From contig NZ_AULA01000028.1 in the NCBI RefSeq assembly GCF_000425045.1, forward strand, positions 1-38,658: a stretch of 38,658 bases of DNA, in the 5' to 3' direction. Position 1 is the first letter of the stretch. The number at the start of each line of letters is the position of its first letter. Under the pieces are notes generated by a model. It saw only the letters and a list, made by a program, of their open reading frames with translations. It had not been told where the DNA came from and did no database searches. The position numbers and the translations under genes were made by a program. This document shows, piece after piece, positions 24,360 to 32,712 of the stretch. This DNA comes from Acidaminococcus intestini DSM 21505. Its GTDB lineage: Bacteria > Bacillota > Negativicutes > Acidaminococcales > Acidaminococcaceae.

Positions 24360-24805
24360 TTATGCGTCCCCTACATCTTTTTTTCGCATAAAGAAAAAGA
24401 TGAGGCTTTCTTTGCCTGTCCCACAGTCCTTTTTACGCCGCAAAAGAACGAATTCTTCCCGCTGATAGACCCGGATGACTCCCATCTTTTTGCTAAAAGC
24501 TGCAACGGCGAGTGAACTCCCTTCATTTTTGACAGCGTCGATCAGTGCCTTTCCCCTACCTTTTTTCCGATATGCTAGCCCAACAAAAAGACCCTCAATA
24601 GAGCTTTTTATAAGATCAATGAAGCCAAGGATGATTCCTGCATCTTTAGCTGCAATCATATGCGCTTCAGGGAAAGGGCTCTTGACACAGGTCAAATTGT
24701 CCTCAAAATAGGGAGCATCGATGAAGGGATAGGTGTCAAGATTTCCCTCCAGCCAAAATCCAAGCACTGTATCAAGGCAGCGCTTTTCATGGTGCGCAGG
24801 TTCAT
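24360..24805 (-). pseudogene. GNAT-family acetyltransferase, frameshifted near its N-terminus
   Basis: The body matches small GNAT acetyltransferases: LGFWLEGNLDTYPFI...YFEDN at the start, and the acetyl-CoA loop GLAYRKKGRGKALIDAV. That frame has no good start, only a GTG at 24767 without a ribosome site. In another frame an ATG at 24805 follows a strong AAAGGAG and encodes MNLRTMKSAA. Restoring one base near 24782 would give ...KSAxLDTVLGFWLEGN, the normal family N-terminus. So the gene appears interrupted by a one-base deletion. Sequencing error is possible. Confidence 0.65.
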
Positions 24806-24952
24806 AACAGCTCCTTTCTCCAATCTTTCCTTTGGCTTAGATGAAAGCCCTCTTTCTGTCAAAGAGGGAACGAAAAGAAAACAAAAATGCAAATGTCCAC
24901 CCTCTCCCATGATATAATAAAAAGAAGAAAACCTATGAAAGGAGTCCTCGCC

Positions 24953-26293
24953 ATGCCTTTATCCATGACCCTTGAACCGGTCCAAAAACAGCAGCTCACG
25001 CAGCACCTCATCCAGCAGATGAACCTCCTCCAAATGACGAGCGAGGAACTGGATGCCTTTGTGGCAAGGGAAGTGGAGCAAAATCCCCTCCTTGACTTCC
25101 CTGAAGAGCGGGAAACATGGCGGGAAGAAGGACCGGAATGGCGCCGCATGCACCTAAGGGCGCGAGATCCCAGCGATGATCCCCCTTCAAGCCCTGTGGA
25201 AAATGCCCACGCCCTTGAAATGACCTTGGAAGCCTTTTTGGATGACCAGATTGGTTGCCTTTCCCTCTCGCCTCTTGAAGCACGTCTTGCCTATTTCATT
25301 GCTGGCACCTTGGATCCCAGCGGATATTGGAGGGAAGATCCTGTCGCTGTTGCAGAACGCTTTGACGCAACGGAAGAAGTGGTCCTTGCCGTCCTTCAAC
25401 AGGTGCAGCATCTCGAACCCTGCGGCGTTGCAGCCCGTTCCCTCAAAGAGTGTCTCCTCATGCAGCTTGCCCAGCAAAAAGGCGACACATCCCTTGCCCA
25501 AAAGATCATCGAAGAGGGGCTTGATGATCTTGCAAGGAATCGGATTCCCCAGCTTGCCTCCCGGTTTAACGTGACAAAAGAGGCAATTCTTGCGGCGCGG
25601 GACCTCATCCGCAGCCTGAATCCCAAGCCCGGCACCGCCTTTAGTGAAGCAGGCCCCGTGGAATTTCTCCACGAAGATGCCTTCGTCAAGACGACGGAAA
25701 AAGGGCTTAAAATCACCCTGTCAACATCCTATGGCAGGACGCTTGTCATCAACAAGGGATATCTGTCGATCTTAGACCACTCGGATCGGCCCAAAGTTAA
25801 GGAATACCTAAAAAAAGAGCTCAAAAGGGCCAAAGAGCTTCAAGCCCTCTTAAAAAGCCGCGAAGATACGCTCGCTGTTGTCCTCGATGCTCTTGCAACG
25901 CACCAGGAACGCTTTTTCCGCTATGGGCCGGGACATAAAGTGCCCTTAAAACTGGCGGATCTTGCGGATGATACGGGTTTTGCCATTTCCACAATCAGCC
26001 GCGCCCTCTCCCATAAGGTCATCGCCTGCCGTTGGGGCGCTTACCCAGCAGATGCCTTCCTTGTCGGGACGGCTGCCAAAGCCTCTGAGGAAAAAGGAAC
26101 GGAAACAACGGATGAAGCCTTGGAACTTGCCCTGCAATCCCTCATTGATGACGAAGATAAGCACCATCCCTTGAGCGACCAAACCCTTTGCGACAAGCTC
26201 AACGCAATGGGCATTCCCGTAGCCCGCCGGACGGTCAATAAATACCGTACCAAACTTGGTATTCCCGGCAAAAGCGCCCGCAAAGTCTGGTAA
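24953..26293 (+). CDS. rpoN: RNA polymerase sigma-54 factor
   Basis: The 446-residue protein has the three regions of sigma-54. The N-terminal part is a Gln/Leu-rich activator-interaction region (MTLEPVQKQQLTQHLIQQMN) leading to EVEQNPLLDF. The middle is the core-binding domain. The C-terminal part holds a helix-turn-helix and an RpoN box ARRTVNKYR near residue 424, close to the canonical ARRTVAKYR. ATG 24953 has AAAGGAG eight bases upstream; TATAAT at 24913-24918 is a likely -10 box. The gene is intact. It directs polymerase to GG/GC promoters like those at 9045-9061 and 15281-15297 and needs an AAA+ activator. Confidence 0.95.
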   Translation: MPLSMTLEPVQKQQLTQHLIQQMNLLQMTSEELDAFVAREVEQNPLLDFPEERETWREEGPEWRRMHLRARDPSDDPPSSPVENAHALEMTLEAFLDDQIGCLSLSPLEARLAYFIAGTLDPSGYWREDPVAVAERFDATEEVVLAVLQQVQHLEPCGVAARSLKECLLMQLAQQKGDTSLAQKIIEEGLDDLARNRIPQLASRFNVTKEAILAARDLIRSLNPKPGTAFSEAGPVEFLHEDAFVKTTEKGLKITLSTSYGRTLVINKGYLSILDHSDRPKVKEYLKKELKRAKELQALLKSREDTLAVVLDALATHQERFFRYGPGHKVPLKLADLADDTGFAISTISRALSHKVIACRWGAYPADAFLVGTAAKASEEKGTETTDEALELALQSLIDDEDKHHPLSDQTLCDKLNAMGIPVARRTVNKYRTKLGIPGKSARKVW

Positions 26294-26311
26294 AAAGGAA
26301 TCGAACCAAAG

Positions 26312-26356
26312 AAAATGGACCCATTGGCTGCAACCTGCGTAGGGTCCATTTTTTAC
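26312..26356 (+). terminator. Terminator of rpoN
   Basis: AAAATGGACCC pairs with GGGTCCATTTT around a loop of about 20 bases and ends in TTTTTT, 19 bp after the stop codon. Confidence 0.88.
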
Positions 26357-26455
26357 TGATGTGAAACCTCTTTTGAACAGACGGCTGAACACACTCTCAG
26401 CAAAGTAAAGGATATCCATTCTGTGAAAAAAAATGGCACAGGAAATCAAAAATGA

Positions 26456-26659
26456 GCCCCCCGCATCTCTTCCAAGGAATTGGTTGATTTTCTCTTTGAA
26501 CAGCCTTACTGCAAGATTCGCTTTTTGGTCAGCCGTAACATGGCAAAAGCGCGGACTGCTTCAAAATACTCGTGCCAACTTCACGAAAGAGGATTTTTAG
26601 ATGTTCCGAGTATTGGCTGTAAAAAAAGGTTATCAACCCACAATTGTGGGATATCCTGA
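26456..26659 (+). pseudogene. Remnant of a Fic-family protein C-terminus
   Basis: Downstream of a stop codon at 26453 an open stretch reads ISSKELVDFLFEQPYCKIRF and then a helix with ARTASKYSCQLHERGFLDV. This resembles the C-terminal winged-helix of Fic/DOC-type AMPylases (family pattern: SKELVELLF-QPY..., TASKYL..L...GFL). There is no start codon, ribosome site or catalytic HPFxxGNG motif, and the end degenerates (KKRLSTHNCG). I read it as a decayed leftover, alone in a 310-bp gap between two terminators. Confidence 0.5.
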
Positions 26660-26670
26660 CTCGATAATGT

Positions 26671-26724
26671 AAAAAAGACACGATGAAAAAATGATTGTTT
26701 TCATTCTTTCATCGTGCCTTTTTC
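26671..26724 (-). terminator. Terminator of the two-component operon
   Basis: On the minus strand AAAAAGGCACGATGAAA pairs with TTTCATCGTGTCTTTTTT (one mismatch) across an AT-rich loop, ending in a T6 run just after the sensor-kinase stop codon at 26734. Confidence 0.8.
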
Positions 26725-26733
26725 GACTTTTCC

Positions 26734-28197
26734 TTATTCTTTGGGATTATCTTCCTGGTACAGGGGCAAGGTCACGACAATCTTCGTGCCGAAATGTTCG
26801 CGGCTTGTGAGGGCGATCGTGCCATGATGCTGTTCAATGATATGCTTGACAATGGAAAGACCTAAGCCCGTACCGCCTATGCGCTTGCTGCGGCTTTCTT
26901 CAACGCGGTAGAAACGTTCAAAGACGCGGTCCTGTTTATCCTTGGGGATCCCGATGCCCGTATCTTCAACGGTAAAAAGAAGGTTCCTGCCGGTTTCTGC
27001 TTTTTCCATCGTTACGTAGACATGTCCACCAGGGCGATTGTACTTTACAGCATTATCGACAAGGTTCAGAACCACTTCGCGCAGCATATCGCTGTGCCCC
27101 ATGACCTTATCCTCCGTGAGTGCAAGATGGAGCTGGATTTTCTTATCCGCAATCACGGGTTCCATAAAGCCTGCGACACTTTCCGTAATGGATTTGAGGC
27201 TTACGGCTACGGCCAGGTCCTGTGTTTCCGGTCCTTCAATCTTTGTGAGGAAGAGGATGCTGTTGATGAGTTCCAAAAGGCGCTTGGATTCCTTCACGAT
27301 AAGGGCACCAAAACGCCTCACGTCTTCCTTTTTCCCCACCATACCTGCCGCCATCATTTCCGCAAACCCCTGGATGCTTGTAAGCGGCGTCTTCAGTTCA
27401 TGGGTGACGTTCGCTGTAAACTCGCGTCGCAGCTTTTCCTGCTCCCGACTGATCCGCTTGATGGTCTTTTTATCTTCTTCCAAGGTATAAATATATTCCT
27501 GGATGGTACGGCTTTGTTCCGTGATCTTATCGACAAGGGGACTCAGCTCGGGATACGTGGCTGGAAGTTTCGGAATGTCCACTTCCTTATCCGTTGTCAC
27601 AAGGGGTTTGGTCCCCATGACACGCATGTAATCGGCCGTCTCTGTAAGTGGCCGAAGAAGGCGCTTGGTCAGGTTCGTTGCAACGAAAAAGCAGCCGCTG
27701 CCTATGAGGACGAGAAAAATCAGGATATAGGGAATGAGACTGAAATAGGCCGCGTAAACCGTATCCTGACGAATGGCTACCCGCAGAACCGATCCGTCGG
27801 GCAGGCGCCGCGCCGCATAATACGTAATATGGTCCAAGGTAGCGGACTGACGCGTAGCAACGCCGTCTACTTCCTTAAGGGCTCGCACAACTTCCGGACG
27901 ATTGCCATGATTTTCCATTTGGGCAGCGCTGTAATCCGTTTCATAAAGAACGCGCCCATCGTGACCAATCCACGTAAAGCGAAGGCGATGATTGGAAGCC
28001 TCAGCAGTTTCCTCAATAAACTCAATGATATCATCCGTACGGGTTGCCTTAGCGGCAATAACCGTGACGGTGTCTTGAAGGACAGTCATGGTCTGCGCCC
28101 TAAGGGTTCGCCAAAAGCCAACAGTCAGGAAAAGGAGCGTCAATAGGGCTGCACCGATTCCAATGCCAATAAGACTCAAAAAGATTTTCTTTTTCAT
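26734..28197 (-). CDS. Membrane sensor histidine kinase (PhoR/WalK-like)
   Basis: The 487-residue protein has a transmembrane helix at about 7-29, an extracytoplasmic sensor of about 120 residues and a second helix near 150-172. A short HAMP-like linker (KRLLRPLTETADYMR) follows, then the kinase core. Catalytic boxes are complete: H266 in TANVTHELKTPLTSI, N-box DNAVKYN, G1 EDTGIGIP, F-box FERFYRVEESRS and G2 GGTGLGLSIV. It has no intracellular PAS domain, unlike many PhoR proteins. The start overlaps the response-regulator stop by 4 bp, so the pair is co-translated. The signal is unknown; no phosphate-transport genes are nearby. Confidence 0.93.
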   Translation of the reverse strand: MKKKIFLSLIGIGIGAALLTLLFLTVGFWRTLRAQTMTVLQDTVTVIAAKATRTDDIIEFIEETAEASNHRLRFTWIGHDGRVLYETDYSAAQMENHGNRPEVVRALKEVDGVATRQSATLDHITYYAARRLPDGSVLRVAIRQDTVYAAYFSLIPYILIFLVLIGSGCFFVATNLTKRLLRPLTETADYMRVMGTKPLVTTDKEVDIPKLPATYPELSPLVDKITEQSRTIQEYIYTLEEDKKTIKRISREQEKLRREFTANVTHELKTPLTSIQGFAEMMAAGMVGKKEDVRRFGALIVKESKRLLELINSILFLTKIEGPETQDLAVAVSLKSITESVAGFMEPVIADKKIQLHLALTEDKVMGHSDMLREVVLNLVDNAVKYNRPGGHVYVTMEKAETGRNLLFTVEDTGIGIPKDKQDRVFERFYRVEESRSKRIGGTGLGLSIVKHIIEQHHGTIALTSREHFGTKIVVTLPLYQEDNPKE

Positions 28198-28880
28198 GAT
28201 TCTGGCTCATCAAGCCGGTATCCCACGCCGCGGATTGTCTTGATAATCTGTCCTCCCTCACCGAGCTTCTGACGCAGGCTCTTGATATGCATGTCTATGG
28301 TACGGCTTTCACCGGCGTAGGTAAAGCCCCATACAGATTCCATGATCTGTTCCCGTTGGAGCACGATGCCCACGTTCATCATAAGATAGTGGAGCAGTTC
28401 AAATTCCTTGGCCGTCAGCATTACCTCTTCCCCATAAGCTGAGACGGCATGCTTTAGGGGGTCCAAGGTGACAGGCCCGCACACCAGCATCTCAGAAGGT
28501 TTCTCCACTCGGTGGGAACGGCGTAAAACGGCCCTGATCCTTGAAATCAATTCCAAGATGCCAAAAGGTTTGGTGACATAATCATCAGCCCCAATGGTGA
28601 GTCCTTTGACAACATCATATTCACTGGTTCGTGCCGTCAGCATGATGACCGGAAGGTCTGCCGTCCTCTCCTTATGCCGGATCTTTTTAAGGATTTCGAT
28701 TCCACTTTCGCCCGGCAGCATGATATCAAGCAACACCAAATCAGGGATCTTTTTTTCGAGGACTTTATAAAAAGATTCCCCGTCAGCAAATGTCTGTGTC
28801 TCAAACTGCTGGCTTTCCAGGGCATAGGCCACAAGTTCACGGATGTTCTCATCATCTTCCACACAGTAGATACAAGGCAT
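28194..28880 (-). CDS. OmpR/PhoB-family response regulator
   Basis: The 228-residue protein has a receiver domain with the acidic pair E8-D9-D10, phospho-acceptor D52 (LVLLDIMLPG), the conserved Thr (VIMLTA) and Lys (DYVTKPFG). It is followed by a winged-helix output domain ending ESRTIDMHIKSLRQKL...TIRGVGYRL. GGAGGGG lies seven bases before ATG 28880; an ATG one codon earlier is also possible. It is first in the operon and precedes its kinase. Direct and inverted repeats of TTGTGTA just upstream (28937-28979) look like its own binding site. Confidence 0.94.
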   Translation of the reverse strand: MPCIYCVEDDENIRELVAYALESQQFETQTFADGESFYKVLEKKIPDLVLLDIMLPGESGIEILKKIRHKERTADLPVIMLTARTSEYDVVKGLTIGADDYVTKPFGILELISRIRAVLRRSHRVEKPSEMLVCGPVTLDPLKHAVSAYGEEVMLTAKEFELLHYLMMNVGIVLQREQIMESVWGFTYAGESRTIDMHIKSLRQKLGEGGQIIKTIRGVGYRLDEPES

Positions 28881-28936
28881 CATCACCCCTCCTTTTTTCT
28901 TTATTATAATACGAAGTTGGAGTGACGTCCCCTTTT

Positions 28937-28979
28937 TTGTGTAAAAATTGTGTAAGAATAGAGTACAATTTTTACACAA
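28937..28979. promoter_or_regulatory. PhoB/OmpR-type repeat array upstream of the response-regulator gene
   Basis: TTGTGTAAAAATTGT (28937-28951) and ACAATTTTTACACAA (28965-28979) are perfect 15-bp inverted repeats with a 13-bp spacer. Within the left arm and spacer TTGTGTA recurs with an 11-bp period, the spacing OmpR-family dimers need. The TATAAT at 28903-28908 (minus strand) lies about 30 bp downstream, so binding would place the regulator near -35 and above. This suggests autoregulation. Confidence 0.55.
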
Positions 28980-28990
28980 GGCGAAAAAAT

Positions 28991-29033
28991 AAAAAGCTGC
29001 AGGAAAATGAAAATCCATTTTCTTGCAGCTTTT
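28991..29033 (-). terminator. Terminator of pta
   Basis: On the minus strand AAAAGCTGCAAGAAAATG pairs with CATTTTCCTGCAGCTTTT and ends in TTTTT, 19 bp after the pta stop codon. Confidence 0.85.
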
Positions 29034-29051
29034 GCAGCTTCTTAACCGGAA

Positions 29052-30065
29052 TTACTTCAGGCTGTCAGCAAGGATAGCATCGCTTGCGCAGACAGCAACA
29101 ACGTCAACGATATCGCTGACAGAGCAACCGCGGGACAGGTCGAGGATTGGTTTAGCCAGACCCTGAACCAGAGGCCCAAGGCAGGTAGCGCCGCTGAAGC
29201 GTTCAACCAACTTGTAGCCAATGTTAGCGGCAGCAAGGTTCGGGAAAATGAGGACGTTGGCATGGCCAGCTACGCTGGAACCAGGAGCTTTTCTTTCGCC
29301 AACTTCAGGAACAAGGGCAGCGTCAGCCTGGAGTTCACCGTCGAAAGCAAAGTCGACATTTCTTTGTTTCAGGATTTCAACAGCCTGCTGAACCTTATCA
29401 ACGGATTCACCAGTGCCGGATCCCTTCGTGGAATAGGTCAGGAGGGCAACGCGGACATCTTTGATACCCAGGGTATAACGGGCACGGATGGCGCAGCTCG
29501 TAGCAATATCAGCAAGCTGTTCAGCTGTCGGGTCAAGGATAACACCGCAGTCACCGAAGACCAGTTTACCGCCTTCACCAAGGTTGGTGTTGCTGAGGAC
29601 GATAAAGCCGGAGCAAACAGTCTTGTTGCCAGGACGGACACCGATAACCTGGAGACCTGCCTTGATAACATCAGCAGAAGTACGGGTAGAACCAGAAACG
29701 CACCCGTCAGCATCGCCCATGGCAACCAAGCCAGCCCCAAAGAAGGTCGTGTCCTTGGTCATGATTTCGCGGGCTTTATCAACGGTCATGCCCTTCTTTT
29801 CACGGCGTTTTGCAAAATAAGCGCACAGCTCATCCATGCGTTCATAGGTTGCAGGATTGATGATTTCAATGCCTTCAAAGGAGACACCCAGTCTCTTGGC
29901 ATCACGGTTCAGCTGTTCAGGATCCCCAACAAGGATGATCTTGGCAAATCCTTCACGAGCAACAATGGCAGCTGCTTTAAGGGCTCTGTCAGAGTTGTTT
30001 TCCGGAAGAACGATTCTCTTTTGAATCGGTTTGACGCGAGATTTCAGATGATCAATAAAAGGCAT
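29052..30065 (-). CDS. pta: Phosphate acetyltransferase
   Basis: The 337-residue protein is a complete short-form (class I) Pta, the usual length for the catalytic PTA_PTB domain without the N-terminal regulatory domains. Typical segments are RIVLPENNSDRALKAA near the start, DADGCVSGSTRTSADVIKAG, GFIVLSNTNLGEGGKLVFGD, LTYSTKGSG and FPNLAAANIGYKL. It converts acetyl-CoA from PFOR and phosphate to acetyl phosphate, which acetate kinase uses to make ATP; that kinase is not in the window. GGAG before ATG 30065 and a TGNTATAAT promoter support a single-gene unit. Confidence 0.95.
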   Translation of the reverse strand: MPFIDHLKSRVKPIQKRIVLPENNSDRALKAAAIVAREGFAKIILVGDPEQLNRDAKRLGVSFEGIEIINPATYERMDELCAYFAKRREKKGMTVDKAREIMTKDTTFFGAGLVAMGDADGCVSGSTRTSADVIKAGLQVIGVRPGNKTVCSGFIVLSNTNLGEGGKLVFGDCGVILDPTAEQLADIATSCAIRARYTLGIKDVRVALLTYSTKGSGTGESVDKVQQAVEILKQRNVDFAFDGELQADAALVPEVGERKAPGSSVAGHANVLIFPNLAAANIGYKLVERFSGATCLGPLVQGLAKPILDLSRGCSVSDIVDVVAVCASDAILADSLK

Positions 30066-30125
30066 TCCTAACCACTCCTATTTGTTTTTTGAATGAAGAG
30101 CTGGGCGCTCCACTTCTAATTTGAC

Positions 30126-30134
30126 ATTATATCA
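30126..30134 (-). promoter_or_regulatory. Extended -10 promoter of pta
   Basis: The minus strand reads TGATATAAT, a TGN-extended -10 box with a perfect TATAAT, about 60 bp before the pta start. No good -35 box is seen, which extended -10 promoters can tolerate. Confidence 0.5.
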
Positions 30135-30182
30135 CGTTTTGTAGATTTGTGCTTGTCCTTGGGACAATTTTTTCTTGAGGGC

Positions 30183-30707
30183 TCATAAAATTTTCACTTG
30201 TGAGCTCCGCATCGTCTCCAGAGCCGCCCCATGGGAATGAGGCGTAACCCCAGCGCAGCAGTGACTGTCGACAAGGACGGGCACTTCGGGCAGGGCCGCC
30301 TTGATGATCAGGGCATTGGAAACAACGCAGATATCCGTGCAAAGGCCCACAAGTTCGACGCTCTCGATGGTATCCCGCACTTTTTCAAGCTTTCCAGCAA
30401 GAGCAAGGGAGCCAAAAGCTTCCTTTTCCACTTTTTCCGCGCCAAGCCGTTCCGCCAGATTCTCCAGTTCCGGCACAAGGCGATGACCAGCCGTTCCTTT
30501 GATGCAATGCGGCACAGGAAGGATCCTGCCTTCCTGCGTTTTGAGGTAATCAGCCCCATGGGTATCGAGGGTGAAAATGACCGTTCCATCAAAATGGGCG
30601 GCTTTTTCTGCCACGCGGGGCACAATGGCCTGGGCTTCCTTGGTACCAAGACTTCCTGAAACAAAATCTTCCTGCATATCGACAACAATCAAGACCTTTT
30701 TCTTCAT
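30183..30707 (-). CDS. Isochorismatase-family cysteine hydrolase (nicotinamidase-like)
   Basis: The 174-residue protein has the catalytic triad pattern of the family: D10 in VVDMQEDF, a Lys in the HCIKGTAGH region or just after it, and nucleophile C127 in GLCTDICV. The PHCIKGTAGH segment and the Asp/His pattern near TLDTHG fit nicotinamidases, which release ammonia from nicotinamide for NAD recycling. Family members also act on other amides, so the substrate is probable rather than proven. GGAGGAG precedes ATG 30707, and TATAAT lies 28 bp further upstream (complement of 30735-30740). Confidence 0.8.
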   Translation of the reverse strand: MKKKVLIVVDMQEDFVSGSLGTKEAQAIVPRVAEKAAHFDGTVIFTLDTHGADYLKTQEGRILPVPHCIKGTAGHRLVPELENLAERLGAEKVEKEAFGSLALAGKLEKVRDTIESVELVGLCTDICVVSNALIIKAALPEVPVLVDSHCCAGVTPHSHGAALETMRSSQVKIL

Positions 30708-30792
30708 GACCCGTCTCCTCCATGCTTTTGCGCCATTATACCATGGGAACTACAGGTCCTTATGCTGTCTGTCTTGTCACTGTGACGTTTTA

Positions 30793-31944
30793 TTATCCTT
30801 TCTTTGGTTCTTCAAACGTCGCTGCCGCCTCCTTAAGGAATTTGCGAATCGTCAAATGCTGGGGACAGACATGCTCGCAGGCACCGCAGAGAATGCAGTC
30901 ACTGGCCTTTCCTGCATTTGCTGTCACAACATTTTCATAGTAAAAATTGGCATTATGATTGTTGAAGACACGCATGGAATTGAGAAGGGAAAAAATATCT
31001 GGAATAGGAATCTTCTTCGGGCAGTGATTTTCTTCGATGCAGTAGCGGCACGCCGTACAAGGGACAGCGTCAAGCTGGCTGAAGACTTCGACAACGCCGT
31101 CTAGGGTTCTTTTTTCTTTATCCGTAAGAGGTTTGAAATCCTTCATGAAAGACGTATTGTCCGCCACCTGGGAAAGCGTGCTCATGCCCGATAAAACCAT
31201 GAAAATTCCCTCATGACCTGCCACGAAACGAATGGCATAGCTTGCGTTTGACGCCTTGGGATAAGCGCCCTGCTGGAGGGTATCGAAAAGATGCTGCGCC
31301 TTTGGCGGCAGCTTTACAAGACTCCCGCCCTTAACGGGTTCCATGACAATCACGGGTTTATGAAAGCGGAGACATGTCTCATAAACCCGTCTTGCGTCAA
31401 CGGCAGTGCTTTCCATATCAATATAGTTCATCTGGATCTGGACAAATTCAACATCCGGGTGATCTCCCAAAATCCGTTCCAAGACCTCTGCCTTATCATG
31501 GAAAGAAAGGCCCACATGGCGGATCTTGCCTTCTTTTTTAAGGGCAAAGGCGGTCTCATAAGCATGGCAGCGCTGGAACTTATCATAGTTGCCAAGATTC
31601 TGGGCATGCATCAGGTAAAAGTCAAAATAACTGACGCCGCACCATTGAAGCTGTTTTTCAAAAAAAGGCCGGATATCTGATTCTTGATCAAAATAAGGGG
31701 CCGTGAGCTTATTGGCAAGAAGGTAGGCTTCCCGCGGGTAGCGGCTCGTCAAGGCCTCGCGGAGCGCTAGTTCCGATTCACCATTAAGATAAGGATGAGC
31801 CGTATCAAAGTAATTGAAGCCTTCCGACAGAAAAAGATCCACCATCTTTGAAAAAGCTGCAAGATCAACTTTCTCCCCAATCATGGGAAGACGCATGGCT
31901 CCAAAACCAAGTTTTTTCTTCACTTCTGGAAATCCCGTCTGCAT
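30793..31944 (-). CDS. Aldo/keto reductase with C-terminal 2x[4Fe-4S] ferredoxin domain
   Basis: The 383-residue protein has an AKR TIM barrel with LGFGAMRLPM, the catalytic-Asp segment FDTAHPYLNGESE, the Lys in LLANKL and YLMHAQN. It is followed by two cluster motifs, CTACRYCIEENHCP and CILCGACEHVCP. This architecture (COG1453 type) is common in anaerobes and probably couples carbonyl or alcohol chemistry to ferredoxin; no substrate has been settled. The start ATG 31944 is preferred over ATG 31950, which touches the AGAGGG ribosome site. It is 85 bp upstream of the nicotinamidase-like gene. Confidence 0.88.
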   Translation of the reverse strand: MQTGFPEVKKKLGFGAMRLPMIGEKVDLAAFSKMVDLFLSEGFNYFDTAHPYLNGESELALREALTSRYPREAYLLANKLTAPYFDQESDIRPFFEKQLQWCGVSYFDFYLMHAQNLGNYDKFQRCHAYETAFALKKEGKIRHVGLSFHDKAEVLERILGDHPDVEFVQIQMNYIDMESTAVDARRVYETCLRFHKPVIVMEPVKGGSLVKLPPKAQHLFDTLQQGAYPKASNASYAIRFVAGHEGIFMVLSGMSTLSQVADNTSFMKDFKPLTDKEKRTLDGVVEVFSQLDAVPCTACRYCIEENHCPKKIPIPDIFSLLNSMRVFNNHNANFYYENVVTANAGKASDCILCGACEHVCPQHLTIRKFLKEAAATFEEPKKG

Positions 31945-32062
31945 TGTCATCCCTCTCTTTCTAAAAGCACCGTTTTCATAAAATAATGCGTCCTCGTTCT
32001 TTCTCATTATTTTACAATGGAGAAAATAGAAAAGAAAGAATAAAAAACATCGAAGGAATGCG

Positions 32063-32106
32063 AAAAAGGGTCTCTTCCGAAAGGTACCCCTTAAGGAAAA
32101 GACCCC
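32063..32106 (-). terminator. Second terminator after the acetyltransferase gene
   Basis: On the minus strand GGGTCTTTTCC pairs with GGAAGAGACCC and is followed by TTTTT. It would stop any read-through from the cyuA unit before the aldo-keto reductase gene. Confidence 0.75.
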
Positions 32107-32169
32107 CATGCCCCGCCTTAGGCGGAATAAGGAACGATATAACACCACGAGGTCACCAAGGGTGAACCC

Positions 32170-32196
32170 AAAAGGCTTTATGTTCTTTCAGGCCTT
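32170..32196 (-). terminator. Short hairpin directly after the acetyltransferase stop
   Basis: On the minus strand AAGGC pairs with GCCTT, followed by TTTT, a few bases after the stop codon at 32201. The stem is short, so it is probably a partial terminator backed by the one at 32063-32106. Confidence 0.45.
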
Positions 32197-32200
32197 GATT

Positions 32201-32689
32201 CTAAACGGCAAAGGTGAGCCTCATCTGGTGCCACACGACATTTCCGTGTGTTGAGCCCGAAACCCCCTCATCGACAAAGCCAAAACGGGCATAGTAATGA
32301 ATCAAGCGTTTCTTACAGGTAAGGACAAGACCTTTGCGGCCTTCCTTACGGGCCTGTTCAATAAAAGCCATAAGGACCTTAGCAGCAAGACCCTGGCATT
32401 GATAATCTGGATCCGTATCAAGCCCAAAAATCATCTGCCAGGCCCCATTTTCATCATGCATACCTGCCTTTTCATACATTTCATCCGTAAGATTCCTTTC
32501 ATCCGTCACAAATCCATTGACAAACGAAACCAGACGTGTCCCGTCAAATAAGAGCAGAAAATGATTCGGGTAGACCGCAACCCGGTCCCTTACAGAAGCT
32601 TCCGTCGCCGCCTCCAGTTTGGGAAAACAGCGTGCTTCTAGGGCTGCAATGGCCGCAACATCTTCTTTTGTCGCCTTCTTCAGTTCCAT
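32201..32689 (-). CDS. GNAT-family N-acetyltransferase
   Basis: The 162-residue protein has the GNAT fold. An N-terminal KKATKEDVAAIAALEARCFP segment is followed by FGLDTDPDYQCQGLAAKVLMAFIEQA with the acetyl-CoA loop (Q-x-x-G-x-A), and HYYARFGFVDEG near the end. It resembles arylalkylamine/amino-acid N-acetyltransferase-like members. ATG 32689 has AAAGGA seven bases upstream. It follows cyuA by 23 bp, so it is likely co-transcribed. A role in acetylating cysteine or a related amine is possible but unproven. Confidence 0.8.
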   Translation of the reverse strand: MELKKATKEDVAAIAALEARCFPKLEAATEASVRDRVAVYPNHFLLLFDGTRLVSFVNGFVTDERNLTDEMYEKAGMHDENGAWQMIFGLDTDPDYQCQGLAAKVLMAFIEQARKEGRKGLVLTCKKRLIHYYARFGFVDEGVSGSTHGNVVWHQMRLTFAV

Positions 32690-32712
32690 ATCCAAGTCCT
32701 TTCTTACGGGCG

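Noticed and set aside
30153-30173. TTGTCC-TTG-GGACAA followed by TTTTTT on the plus strand
   Set aside because: It would be a terminator for plus-strand transcription, but the genes on both sides run on the minus strand, where the T-run precedes the hairpin. I cannot assign it.
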